Shown: piece by piece, positions 28,301 through 38,138 of the stretch
Position numbering within the stretch: position 1 is the first letter of the stretch
Layout: each line of letters begins with the position of its first letter
Source: Pezizomycotina sp. ARF18
Lineage: Eukaryota; Ascomycota
Length of the DNA stretch: 40,516 nt
Assembly: GCA_002224055.1 (NCBI GenBank)
Contig: AZLU01000303.1
Span: forward strand, 1 to 40,516
Reading direction: 5' to 3'
The notes under the pieces: generated by a model
What the model was told of the DNA's origin: nothing
The model's database searches: none
Seen by the model: only the letters and a program-made list of their open reading frames with translations
Position numbers and translations under genes: made by a program

Positions 28301-30146
28301 GAAACGAGGTGCAGTCTGCTTGTCGATCTTTCCTTCCCACGCTTTCACCTCAGCGTCAACAATTTTACCCAGCATTTCTCTGACCGGCACTTGAGATTCT
28401 TCCAGATGCGTTCCTTGCGCACCCACTCGTCCTTCTCCTTTACTTCCAGTAGTCGTCGCTCCTCCTGTTGACGCTGCAAACGTTCCTGTTGTTCTTGGTG
28501 CTGCTTTGCTGCCTTTTCCGCTGCGGGGCGCTGCTCTTTCAGCTTCGGTAGCAGTAGTTGCCATGCTTGCTCGTTCAGAGGCTGGGCTATCTTGATCGCT
28601 GCTTGAAAAGCGGACAGTGGATAAGGACGTTGGCGTGTATGGGCGGATTGATCTGAAGGCAGCGAAGTTCAATGTCATTTTGGCGCTGGGCTTTGATCTC
28701 AGCGACCTCGCTAGCCGTTCTTTCGTGTCGGGAGCTGTTAGTGTAGAAGTTAGGATGATGGGGGAACGGTTGTTGGTGTGGTGGAGGCGGATGTCGTGGA
28801 CCTTCCGAATTGTCAGCAAACGAACATATAATGGAACTAAGCTCACAGAACTTACTCTGATGATGAGGATCCCAGCTGTTATGATTATAAGAGTTCCCTA
28901 ACGACAATATAGGCTGCGGCACTGATGCCCCTTTCCGCGGTTGGTTTGACCCGGTCAGAACCCTCGTCTCCCACCGGTCCATGCGATCAGCGTCGGCTTT
29001 GTACGATTGACCCTCGCTCTCCAAGCCCTTCAACCATTCTTCTGAAGCGTTCATCTCCTTTGCCTCATCGTACCGCTCCTTAAGCTCGAGGATATCGTCG
29101 TTCCAGTAGATTTTCGACATCCCTGTGTTCGGCTGGTAGGAGTTCGGATTGCCGTTCCAGTTCTGCCCTGCATCTAGAATACCATAGGGTAAGGCGGGGA
29201 GCAGCAGTCGGATCTCTTCCTCGCTTATGGGCAGCGGGTTTGCTTTCAGGAGAACCATTTCCTACATAGCAAAGCATTAGCCAATCATGTCCATTCTCTC
29301 AAACAAGATTGATATATCGTGGGAAGGTGCTTACCTTCGTAGTATTCTCCTGCAGACACTCCGGACAGCTCCGCACGCGAAACGGCCAGTAAATCCTGAC
29401 ACCACCGGACCCCTTCGGCAAGCCATCGTACCTGTCACACAGCATGCAACCAGCGCCTTTCCACAGCTCCCACATCTGCCACTCCGCAGGCCAAAGACTG
29501 GCTTCGGCATATCGCCGGCGTGTATCTTTCTCGACCTCCTCCACACGTTCTCGTTAATCAGCGCCTTGTAAAAGTTCCTGCACACTTTCCGTAACTTCCC
29601 AAGAGTCTCAGGCGTTAGGTACGCAAATATCTCCGTCCAGAGCTCCATCGGCATCTTATCTACGGCCGAACCCTTCGCCGCGGGGTTATCTGCCTGCTCG
29701 GAGGATTCGGTGTGATCCAGCTTGACCCTCTTGTTACTTTCGGAGGGGTGCGGATGCTTCTGGGGGCTCTCTAGCATTTCGTCTGTGTCCACGGCAGCTG
29801 GCCGCTTGGTCCTGCTCTCGGCCGCCTGTTTGCTGTCCGTATCCACCTTGCTTGCCGATGCGACGGCAATCTCCGCCTCGTCTGGAGCAAAGTCCTCGTC
29901 AAAGTCCGGTTCCTCCGACATGAGGCCGCCGTCAAAATCGACATCGGTCTTCTTGGGCGAGGAGGACGGTTCGCTGTCGGATGCGTCGAGGACGTCAATG
30001 TCTACGTCCGGCGGTCCCATATCGTCATCGGTATCCTTGCTGGCAGGCTGCGAGCTGTTTTTTGAATTGGCGGCCGCGCTCGACTTGGTCTGCAGAGGTT
30101 GTAAATTAGTGGAGGTGCCATTTTGTTGGTCGGTAGTCTTCGTCAT
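25328..30146 (-). CDS. Large F-box protein with zinc-binding motifs and proline/RS-rich tail
   Basis: F-box proteins recruit substrates to SCF ubiquitin ligases through Skp1; the substrate here is unknown. About 1570 residues after correction. Order: Ser/Asp-rich N-terminus from MTKTTDQQNG; F-box near residue 165 (MPMELWTEIFAYLTPETLGK...VCRNFYKAL); RKIHAGDMPKPVFGLSEW; a CxxC pair (GCMLCDRYDG) and second pair (RSCPECLQ) near 230-255; a conserved stretch with MSKIYWNDDILELKERYDEA near 320; a Q/E/K-rich coiled-coil near 505-560; C2H2-like finger LCRGCGD...VIQHYAAKHT near 660; P/Q/Y-rich region; second finger CGAC...HFESVH near 1030 then MIKLPDLEELRKLRNG; Ser-rich and Arg/Ser/Pro/Tyr-rich tail with a run of nine prolines. 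Introns: 29262-29334, 25776-25842, possibly 28802-28855 (54 nt, either way in frame). The stop follows a 16-base T run on the minus strand, so the last residues are unsure. Resembles conserved Pezizomycotina hypothetical proteins. Confidence 0.75.
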
Positions 30147-30248
30147 GGTGGTTGTGTGCGTGCTTCGTTGCTTCGTGATTCCGTATCCTGCAGTATTGGA
30201 GCGAAAGGAAAAGGAAGAAAATTCAGACAACAGCTAGAAATCAAGAGA

Positions 30249-30258
30249 TATATATAAA
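30249..30258 (-). promoter_or_regulatory. TATA-like element of the F-box gene
   Basis: Minus-strand TTTATATATA about 105 bp before the start codon at 30146. Position suits a core promoter, but the area is AT-rich and chance is possible. Confidence 0.3.
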
Positions 30259-30375
30259 ATGCCAGTAATAGATATATCGTATGAGTCTTGTATCGTAAGA
30301 AGCGTTAAATGGCGTCCAAAGGAAAGAAAGGCACAAAGCAATAGTATTATAGTATTATCGCAATTTTGCTTAGGG

Positions 30376-30405
<30 letters not shown>
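30376..30405 (-). promoter_or_regulatory. Poly(A) tract, A30 (T30 on the gene's strand), upstream of the F-box gene
   Basis: About 30 A residues, 230-260 bp before the start codon at 30146. On the coding strand it is T30, as in the SSB promoter. Confidence 0.45.
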
Positions 30406-30408
<3 letters not shown>

Positions 30409-31236
30409 GTCACTTTCGTGCGTTAGTGCAAACAGCAAAACAACTTCCTCTTTCTCGTCACGTAATACGCATGAACAACGTATTACCAGTCAACGTAGAA
30501 CGGCAATAATATAATAATAATAATAATAATAACAGAAAAGAAAAGAACGATTCAGGCTCTTTTTCGATGCCGTGAAGTAAAGAGTGAAAGGTGCTTTCCC
30601 GCTTTTCCAAACACCTCACAAAAGAACTTAGTCGCCACAAAGGACCACTTAGAACGAAGGCAACAGGGAGCGATAGAAGAGAAAGAGGAAAAGAAGTGAA
30701 ATCAGATCGCCCGTGACCGTGAGCTGCCGTGAACTCGAGATTGGCCCTGCAGTGTACCTGAGTAGAGGATACAGGCAGCAGGTGGGAAAAAAAAATCGCT
30801 CGTTTCTATCGCAGCAAGGTTGAAAAGGAGGTCTCTCCAACGAACTCTCCTCCCTTACTGTTCAAAAGAGGAGAGCCGCTCGGGCACCACCGTCCTTCTC
30901 GTTCGTGAATATGGGTTCGTTCCAGCCCGTGATTGAGGGTTCGTTCCACGGGTCGCTCAACGTGCTAGGTCGGTCCAAAAACAAGAGGTTCAGAGGATTG
31001 ATCGGTCGAGGCTGAACGATGACGAAGGCGTTATCATGATCCCGGAGCCGGCGGTATCGTCGTCCTGATGAAGAAGATGGAATGGTGGAGTGGAGTGTAA
31101 GAGGCAAGTGAGTGTAGAGAGAGGTAAGGGGTAGTCGATTGGAGGGAAGGAGGCTATTTCGTCGTCGTTGATGAGGAAAGAAAAAAAGAAAATAGGAAGG
31201 CTGTAGCACACACTGCTGCTCGTCGGGTTAAAAAGG

Positions 31237-31264
31237 AAAAAAAAAAAAAAAAAAAAAAAAAAAA
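31237..31264 (+). repeat. Poly(A) tract, A28
   Basis: About 28 A residues in the spacer between the F-box gene and CSN8, about 1.1 kb before the F-box start. Confidence 0.8.
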
Positions 31265-31750
31265 GACTCTCGCTTCCACCGCAACTCAACACCACACGCA
31301 CAGAAAAAAGAAAATAAAAAATAAATTTCCGATTACAGACAGAACCGCCGAGACTCCAATTTAATTAAAAAGAGAATCAAAAATATCTGTCTCCTTAATT
31401 ACTTTGAAAGTTAAAAAGGAATTATCGTGACGATTTGTCGTCAAGGAGGTGGTTTATAAAAGAAGAAAGTGGAGGCCAAAGCAGGCGCTTTTTGACTGTT
31501 GTCAATCGGTGAAAGGATTGATATATCATCCCACTAATCAATGCAATGTCGTGTAGCGTAACCTATAGGAGAGTTTCTCCTTCATCCGTTTTGAGGGAAT
31601 TTTTAAAAAAAATTTGTTTCTTTTTTTGGAGTGACGAAACGAAATGTGCCAAGACAGGCAGCCGCCCGCTAAATGCGCCACTTTGTTTCGTTCGTAGCTA
31701 GTGAGCTCGGTTGTGGCTTGTACGCGTAGACTGAACCTGAATTCTAGAGG

Positions 31751-31842
31751 GAGCTTCTAGAATCTGCCATGATATCACGATATTCTTCGAAGATATCAAA
31801 GTAGACAGCATTGTTAATCACTTAATATATATATATATTAAA
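31751..31842. promoter_or_regulatory. Cluster of palindromes, function unknown
   Basis: Three inverted repeats in 90 bp: TTCTAGA and TCTAGAA as perfect 7-bp arms around a 7-bp loop (about 31751-31771), which also contains TTCTAGAA, a heat-shock-element half pattern; a near-perfect palindrome around CTTCGAAG flanked by GATAT/ATATC (about 31780-31800); and a TTAATATATATA run (about 31823-31840). Could be operator-like or chance in AT-rich DNA. Confidence 0.35.
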
Positions 31843-32223
31843 CAATAATATACCCAAAATGTAAAAATCAGTCTTTGTGATCTTTCCTTCATATCGCTCA
31901 AACAAATACGATCCCAAAAGCTGATAGTGATGCTAAGTCTCTCTCACTGTAGTCTGATTATTTTTAAATTTTTTTTTTGTTAGGTATTCAAATGACGTTT
32001 TCCAAACGTAAGCACTAGAAGTAAGCCTGATTTTAGACCTCCCTTTAGTATCTCAAGTTGTCTGATGAACAAGATGAGAAAACGACATCCCCTCGAGTTT
32101 CCTGTCTTGTAGCCATGCTCTTCCTTGGCTACGGCCCGCAGCACGGGAGAAAATGGTAATAACCTGCTCTGATAGAAAAATGCAAAAAAAGAAGTGGGAA
32201 AAGAAAAGAAGAAAAAGAGACAG

Positions 32224-32247
32224 AAAAAAAAAAAAAAAAAAAAAAAA
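32224..32247 (-). repeat. Poly(A) tract, A24, after CSN8
   Basis: About 24 A residues some 80 bp beyond the CSN8 stop codon; T24 on the gene's strand. Confidence 0.8.
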
Positions 32248-32325
32248 CTCCGTTACTCCCATTTATAATCCTCTGAGATATTTCTTCTTCTAGTTTTGGA
32301 AAAATAAACTTCCTTATCACCACCT

Positions 32326-33200
32326 CTACCCATCCGTAAGCTTCTCCACAAATCCGCTCAGCGCCGCAATCTTCCCACCGCGTCTCCCATCCCCGCATTG
32401 CCGAAACAGTCCCCAGAACCGGCGTATCACCACCGTTCGCGAGCTGCTCTTCGCGCGTGAGCTCCGTATTCTTCGGCAGTAGCTCCTCCCTCTTTCCGGG
32501 GCTAAGCAGCTCCAGCGTCTGGTCGTAGGTCCACCCGTGCTGCTCGACGAGCGTGCGCGTGGCTTCCTCCGCGGACGTGAGGCCGAGATACGTCGCGGCC
32601 GACGCGGGCGGGATGGTGGTGTATGCGTGGGAGAGGAGATTTAGGGTGCGGCGGCGGACGTGGTCTAAAGGTATTTAAAAATCAGTACAAGAAGTAAGGA
32701 GAGAAGAAAGAACGAAGAAGTGGGTGTTAAGGGTGTTAAACTCACCAACAACCCTCACCGCCATAACCGCCGCGGCTTCACCCCACGGAGCATTCTGTAT
32801 GGCCCCGTGAAAAGCCTCGTAGTCCCTGTTCCAGAGCGCGCGGAGGACGGTGTAGGCGCTTATAACCTGCCCGTCGTTGTTCATCAGGTTCTTGTCGCAG
32901 CGGTGGAGAGGAAGCGGGCTTCGTATCTAGACAACAACTTAGCTTCTACTTCTTCCTTTCTTTTTTTTAATTATTGGGGGAGGTAAGTAGTACAGATTAT
33001 CTTCCAGAACCAACGCCAAAAAGTAACAAGTGTAATACGCCGACAGCGTGGGACCGGTCTTATCGTCCACGGACTGGTTGTAGGCCATAGCTTCGAGGTC
33101 CGCGAAGGCGTCGACGAGGGAGGACGGCGGAGGGTGGTTGCTGGGAGACGAGCTGCTGGATGCCCGCGAGGGACAGCTTCTGCTTTGATCTAGTGCTCAT
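32326..33200 (-). CDS. csn8: COP9 signalosome subunit 8
   Basis: Small PCI-type subunit of the COP9 signalosome, which removes NEDD8 from cullins and so tunes SCF-type ubiquitin ligases; in Aspergillus the complex controls development. Three exons: 33200-32994, 32926-32746, 32665-32326. Introns are 67 and 80 nt with CTAG/TTTAG acceptors. Start reads MSTRSKQKLSLAGIQQLV. Visible: TLSAYYTCYFLALVLEDNLY then EARFL, the NARYLWKR-type helix; a segment with VLRALWNRDYEAFHGAI that lines up with VGQRIWQRDFPGIYTTI of animal CSN8; RRRTLNLLSHAYTTI, ATYLGLTSAEEA, VEQHGWTYD; and the last helix KIAALSGFVEKLTDG before TAG at 32326. About 210 residues, the usual CSN8 size. Indels near 33125, 32905 and 32390 break the frame; without the last correction the frame runs on through T-rich 3' DNA. 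Confidence 0.85.
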
Positions 33201-33610
33201 CTTTTCTCTTTCTGCAGTTGTTGATGAGGAAGGAAGCTTTGAAGGGAGGTTTTGACGAGGCTGACAGCTCCGGAGTAGGATTTGAACGGTGAGGAGTGGG
33301 AAATGAGGTGTTAGGATTACGGCTGCTTCTGATGCGATGAAGCTATCATGAATCTCTATAATAGCTCTGGAAGATTCGTGACAGTTGTAGCTGTGGTGTT
33401 TGAAGAGAAGAGGGAGAAGGAGAGAGTGTGGTTGACGTGTTGGAGAGTAAAAGTGAGTTAAACTTTTTTCTTTAGATGTGGGGGTGTTGAATCACACAAA
33501 GCTGGAAGGTAGCAGCAGCAGGAAAAAAGAAAACATAAAAATTAGAGGGAAGCTCTCTTTGTGAGGCGGCTCAAAGGCACAAAGCACCAGAACCCTCCAG
33601 CAAGAAGAAA

Positions 33611-33611
33611 A

Positions 33612-33652
<41 letters not shown>
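33611..33652 (+). repeat. (AAT)n microsatellite, about 14 copies
   Basis: Perfect AAT repeats about 410 bp before the CSN8 start codon. Confidence 0.9.
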
Positions 33653-33660
<8 letters not shown>

Positions 33661-33937
33661 ATCAGTAGTACCAAATTACGCAGAATAACACAAATCCCGT
33701 GAGAATTCATCTAACTTGGACACAAGACTGAGGCGAACCGGTTCTATTCTCCTAAAAAGTATGAGGATTTCAATGAAAACATTACTTAAGCTGCTAAATT
33801 AGCAGATTTAAAGCTTCGCCTAGTCAGCCATTCCAGTTTTTATAAGGCCAAAACGGGTTTGAAAACGGGCAATCATGATAGTAGACGTACTACTTAATAT
33901 GTAAAATAAACCAATCGCCTTAGAAACGTGTAGAAGA

Positions 33938-33942
<5 letters not shown>

Positions 33943-33971
<29 letters not shown>
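33943..33971 (+). repeat. Poly(A) tract, A29
   Basis: About 29 A residues, 740-770 bp upstream of CSN8; T29 on that gene's strand. Confidence 0.8.
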
Positions 33972-33973
<2 letters not shown>

Positions 33974-34294
33974 GGATTTGGTAGTTTGTGCTTTTCACGA
34001 ATAGGACGAACTTGATGTGAAGATCACCTATCATTAGCAATAGGTCACGTTTATTAATTCCGTCTCTAATAGCACAACAAATTACCGGTTCCTAATGTCG
34101 AGTTCTTTAACACATAAAGAGTGTTTTTGGCCCTGCGACGTCCAGTCGAACAGAACCGATGGTGGTATTATATAAATACAATGTTTTTTAAAAACATAGT
34201 TCGATATCCGTGGTATCTTTCTAAACAATAAAGAAGAAACTGTGGTGCTTCAATGATCGTATTAAAAAAAAAAGGAAGAGAAGAAAGGAATTGG

Positions 34295-34336
34295 AAAGAA
34301 TGTAAGAAAGATTACAAAGAATGTAAGAAAGATTAC
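34295..34336 (+). repeat. 21-bp tandem duplication
   Basis: Two identical adjacent 21-bp units, AAAGAATGTAAGAAAGATTA plus C, followed by a partial third (AAAGAACG). It lies about 200 bp beyond the stop codon of the rhodopsin copy B gene. Confidence 0.85.
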
Positions 34337-34535
34337 AAAGAACGCTACCGAAAAAAAGAACGCTAATAAGATAAAATAAAAAAGAATGAGGTGGTGGTAC
34401 AGTACGTACGTACGTCGACGTCGGACAGTGGTGGTATACAGAAGCACATCGTGCTTAAAAACTCTCCTTCAAAAGAAAGACGGGAAAAATCGAAAAAGGC
34501 ACCGAATTAAACAAAAACCCGCAAACATTTTTTTT

Positions 34536-36243
34536 TCACCGGTACTCAAAGCTCGCCCTCTGATCAGGATTACTCCTATCCGCAATGATCCTATCCCCGT
34601 ACGCCCTCTTATACTGCGCAATAGGATCCGCGCCGTCCTCGCTCCTCCCACTAATCCTCCCACCCCTCACACCGCTAATATCACTAGCATCGCTCGGCGG
34701 CCTCGTCGCGGATTTAACCCAGCCGTCCACGGCCCTCCGGTTCCGATCCTGGCTCGCGCTGCTCGTCTGCCTCGACACTACACTCAAACTCTGCTGCATT
34801 ATCCTCCCGCCGTTACCATTCCTCGTTTTCGTTTTCGTCTTTGTTTTACCGCTCGACGTACTACCACCCTCCGCCGCTAGCCAGGTCCTCCACCCGCTCG
34901 AAGAACCCGGCGCGTTTCTCGAACTAGTCTCCGAGTTCGCGGCGTAGTGCGGCGCCTGTAATTCTTCTTCGTCACCAGTACCGCTGCTACCGTGTGGTTG
35001 TTTGTACAGCGATTTAAACGACGGGAAGCACACGACCATAATACTCATCGCACGCTCGATGCATGTTATTAAACCTACGTGGGGATGTTGGCGTGGACGG
35101 CGATCGCGATGGTACGGGCGATGGTACACGCCATGTATAAGATGCCGAAGAGGAATAGGAGGGATACGCCGACTTTTTGCGTGCGGCGGAGGGATAGTGT
35201 TTTGATGTAGGATATTGGGAGGAGTAGAACTAAAAAAAAAGGGGGTTAATAATTATCGAATGGAAATAGATATTCAAAAGAGAGGAAAACGTACTCATGG
35301 CATCGGTAAGTAAATGAAGCCCCGTGATAATGTAAAACGGCTCATAACCGCTCCCGAAACGGCAACGCAGTCGTGCTCTATATCCAAAGACCTTCATAGC
35401 ATTCCCATTCATCCTGTCAGCAAACAAATTCGTAACATATCCCAACAAAAAGTATCGAAATTTCCCTCGTCTGATATTTTCCCTTGAAGTGGAAAACCAG
35501 AAGTGTTGAAAAGAACCGTACCAGTTGAGATGTATCGGCATGCACCAAAACAGCGTCAACCCCATGACGAGCAAAAAGCTAACCCCCACAAAGGCCGAAG
35601 TGACGTGCATCGCGATCCGCGTTTTTTCATTTCCTTCGGTACGAGCTGGTAGTACAGCAGCACCATCGCCGCCTTAACGCTCCACAGTTCGACGTAGTAT
35701 GGAAACGCGGACGCAAAGAGGAGCTAAAAAAAAAAAAGAAATCCTACAGTTAACACCTTTTCTCCCATCACACTGATATTATCTGATCAAAAGAATTGTT
35801 AAAAAAAAGTCCAACCTTCATAGCCGTCTCCCTCCTCTGTATTCTCGGGATCATGCTGATGTAATGCGGCGTGAAATCGATCCTGCTCCTCCACATGTGC
35901 AGCCGGATGGCGGCGGTGTCGCAGATGACGCTACCGATGGAGAGGACCCAGGCGAACAGCACGAGGCAGTCGCTCGTGTCGAAGAGGGCCTCCTTGACCG
36001 CCCGTAAGTAGAGGCGGAGCATACCAGAACAAGGTCAAGATCGTGAGGCCCATTCTGCTGGCTGAAAAAGATAGGCACCGAAAGGGATTTTATCAATTAG
36101 TATAAAATTAACTATTTGATAGGAAAAATGCGAAAAGAATTCAAAGACAACATAATACAATGTGTATCATATACGCTAAAAGAAGAAAAAGGCAGCAAAA
36201 TATATTGAAGACTTACAATAACCTGCTGAGCGTGTAGTCGCAT
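34536..36243 (-). CDS. Rhodopsin-domain seven-helix membrane protein (fungal SAT4-like family), copy B
   Basis: Second member of the rhodopsin-domain family in the window; function unknown. Exons: 36243-36217, 36061-35816, 35723-35522, 35413-35295, 35229-34536. Exon 1 encodes only MRLHAQQVI. Then PAEWAS and helix 1 (ILTLFWYALRLYLRA), FDTSDCLVLFAWVLSIGSVI, RLHMWRSRIDFTPHY, YYVELWSVKAAMVLLYYQLV, SAFVGVSFLLVMGLTLFWC, HLNW, GLHLLTDAMILLLPISYI, KVGVSLLFLFGILYMACTIA, and IERAMSIMVVCFPSFKSLYK. A hydrophilic tail of about 170 residues rich in Ser, Gly, Lys and Arg ends ...DQRASFEYR. About three indels are needed, in exons 2 and 3 (near 36030-36045 and 35625). LNW, TDxM, ER-x-x-I-x-x-C-x-P-x-F-K and the first-exon length are shared with copy A at 9522-10810, which lacks the three later introns. 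Confidence 0.8.
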
Positions 36244-36428
36244 AACGCTCAAAACTCCCCCCCAGGACGGAACTCTCCTCCCCTTCCTTCCTTAACTCTT
36301 AACTACTTTTTGTAACAGCTATAACGTCGTATCAGGCTCTTGTTTTCCCCAAAATTCCAAGTCGCCCGGAGAGGCTCGCGACTGTGACCCAGGTGAGCCT
36401 CGCCCGACATCAGGCTTCGGATGGACCT

Positions 36429-36454
36429 AAAAAAAAAAAAAAAAAAAAAAAAAA
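36429..36454 (-). promoter_or_regulatory. Poly(A) tract, A26 (T26 on the gene's strand), upstream of rhodopsin copy B
   Basis: About 26 A residues, 186-211 bp before the start codon at 36243, with T on the coding strand as in the SSB and F-box promoters. Confidence 0.45.
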
Positions 36455-37430
36455 CTGTTTTCTGTTTCTTTCTGAAAAGAAGTTTTCTTCGAAAAAGAAA
36501 GAAAAGAAGAAAAAGAACATTAGAGGCGTATATACAATAATAAAAAAGCCATCCTATAATTTCTTTTTTTCTTTCTTCTTTCCTTCTTTTTCTCCGAGGG
36601 CCGTAGGCTATAAGAGAGACCAAGCCTACTGGCAAAAGATTTGGCTCAGTATTTAATTGGTGGGGGCATGAACTGAAATTTCGCTTTTGCTTTTTTATTT
36701 TAGGAAAGTATTTAAGATCCAGAACAATAAATATATAATAATATTACGGAACTATTATCATTTATTTTTAATGTTTATGTAGAGGTGGTGGGAGTAATAC
36801 TAAATTCCTAGACGTTATGTCTTTCCATATAGGCATATATTTTTGGAGGTTCAGATAACATCTTTGCTTTTTCCTTCTTACATCTGTTTTTCAATAATAA
36901 TGATAGAAAAGTCTCTCGTTTCTAATGCATGTGTTACCGTTAAACATCGAATTCTTTTTTTTTTTCCCCTGCTTGTGCATGCATGCATTTTGAATCAATT
37001 CGATCTTCAAAAAGTATACGTGATATTATTCTTCCATTTTCCTGTCTTTTATCGGAGCTTTGCTGAATGGATTTTTTTTTTCTCTTGCGCGCAGAAAGTA
37101 TATATCATTCTGCAGATCATTTCCCCAGACTTTAAACGTTCGGACGGTCAGCCCTTCAGATGTGACGCTCAACGGGTTTTTGAGCAAACTCGAAACTCTC
37201 AATACGCAATGGGCTGGTAGAGTGGGTAACGAAGGAAAAAACTGTGGAAAAATCGGAAAGCTCTTAAACAATTATCGCCTTTTGTAGAAAGCTCGAAGAG
37301 CCCTGGGCCTTGTAAACAGGCAGTGCTTGTTACTTTTCGTCTCGCTCCAGTCGAAACTGCAGGCACCCTCACTTTTTTCCTTTCCAGCCTGTTCGTGTGA
37401 GACAGGTACCTTTTGACGGCACGGCCCTGC

Positions 37431-37432
<2 letters not shown>

Positions 37433-37471
<39 letters not shown>
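37433..37471 (+). repeat. Poly(T) tract, T39
   Basis: The longest homopolymer in the window, about 39 T residues. The exact length is unreliable. Confidence 0.8.
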
Positions 37472-37472
<1 letters not shown>

Positions 37473-37588
37473 GGGAGTGGCCTGGCTTAAAAGACTATAC
37501 TTATAATGCGTGTGACGATAGCAGAATGCAAAAAGCAAAAGCAAAAGCAGCAATTGCTTAAACCGCCTAGTCTTGCCTCTTTTTTTCT

Positions 37589-37589
<1 letters not shown>

Positions 37590-37619
<30 letters not shown>
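37590..37619 (+). repeat. Poly(T) tract, T30
   Basis: About 30 T residues, 118 bp after the T39 run; another of about 20 follows at 37768-37787. Confidence 0.8.
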
Positions 37620-37621
<2 letters not shown>

Positions 37622-38107
37622 CATCCCTTGCTCCATTCTTTCAAAGTCTTGGTAAAAGGTAAACGAAAAGAGAAGATGGCGAAATCGTGGGTAATAGGTA
37701 TGGTCTTTTAATCCGATAATTTGCAGCTACTTACCTTGAATAACAGCTAGCCTTTTTGCCGTTCATCTTTTTTTTTTTTTTTTTTTTTCCCTTCTCCAGG
37801 GTTCAAATTGAAATAATCCCATGCTTCTTTGCTTCTTTTCTCTATCTCGTTCCTTGATGTCTTGGACGCTGTCGTGGAGTGGATGCTGGGTTGGTGCAGT
37901 ACTCAATTAAAAAAAAAAAACATCCGATAGACTTGGATTGGTGGAGCTGCGGAGAACTCAGCGAGCTCCCTCAGTTTTTTTACTCCAGGGGGCAATGGGC
38001 TAGTGGTGTCTCTGGTAAAAATAAATTCCATGACGTTGGCCGCCCTTCATCGTGAACGTGAGAGAGAAACCACTGGCGCAACGGTATATCAGCATCATCA
38101 TCATCCC

Positions 38108-38134
<27 letters not shown>
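38108..38134 (+). repeat. Poly(A) tract, A27
   Basis: About 27 A residues; the orientation switches from T to A relative to the tracts at 37.4-37.8 kb. Confidence 0.8.

Positions 38135-38138
<4 letters not shown>

Larger units (their letters stand above)
30147..32325. other. Intergenic region upstream of the F-box gene
   Basis: A 2.2-kb promoter-type region between two minus-strand genes. It holds A runs at 30376-30405, 31237-31264 and 32224-32247, an (AAT)n-like run near 30508-30531, and a cluster of palindromes at 31750-31845. The frames present translate A/T runs. No gene supported. Confidence 0.5.
33201..34535. other. Intergenic region upstream of CSN8
   Basis: Promoter-side DNA of CSN8 and the 3' flank of rhodopsin copy B. 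It carries (AAT)14, A29, a 21-bp duplication and a short GTAC repeat with a GTCGAC palindrome at about 34396-34424. A stretch at 33278-33290 looks like a B box on minus, but the T stem does not pair. No gene supported. Confidence 0.5.

Noticed and set aside
33270-33300. tRNA B box on minus (GTTCAAATCC)
   Set aside because: The flanking bases do not form a 5-bp T stem and no A box lies upstream. It is part of the CSN8 leader.
36384-37553. Open frames with long K or F runs
   Set aside because: They are translations of poly(A)/poly(T) tracts with no domain on either side.
30376-38134. Poly(A) tracts as tails of LINE or SINE copies
   Set aside because: No element body, Pol III box or target-site duplication is visible beside them, and several sit at promoter distance from genes.
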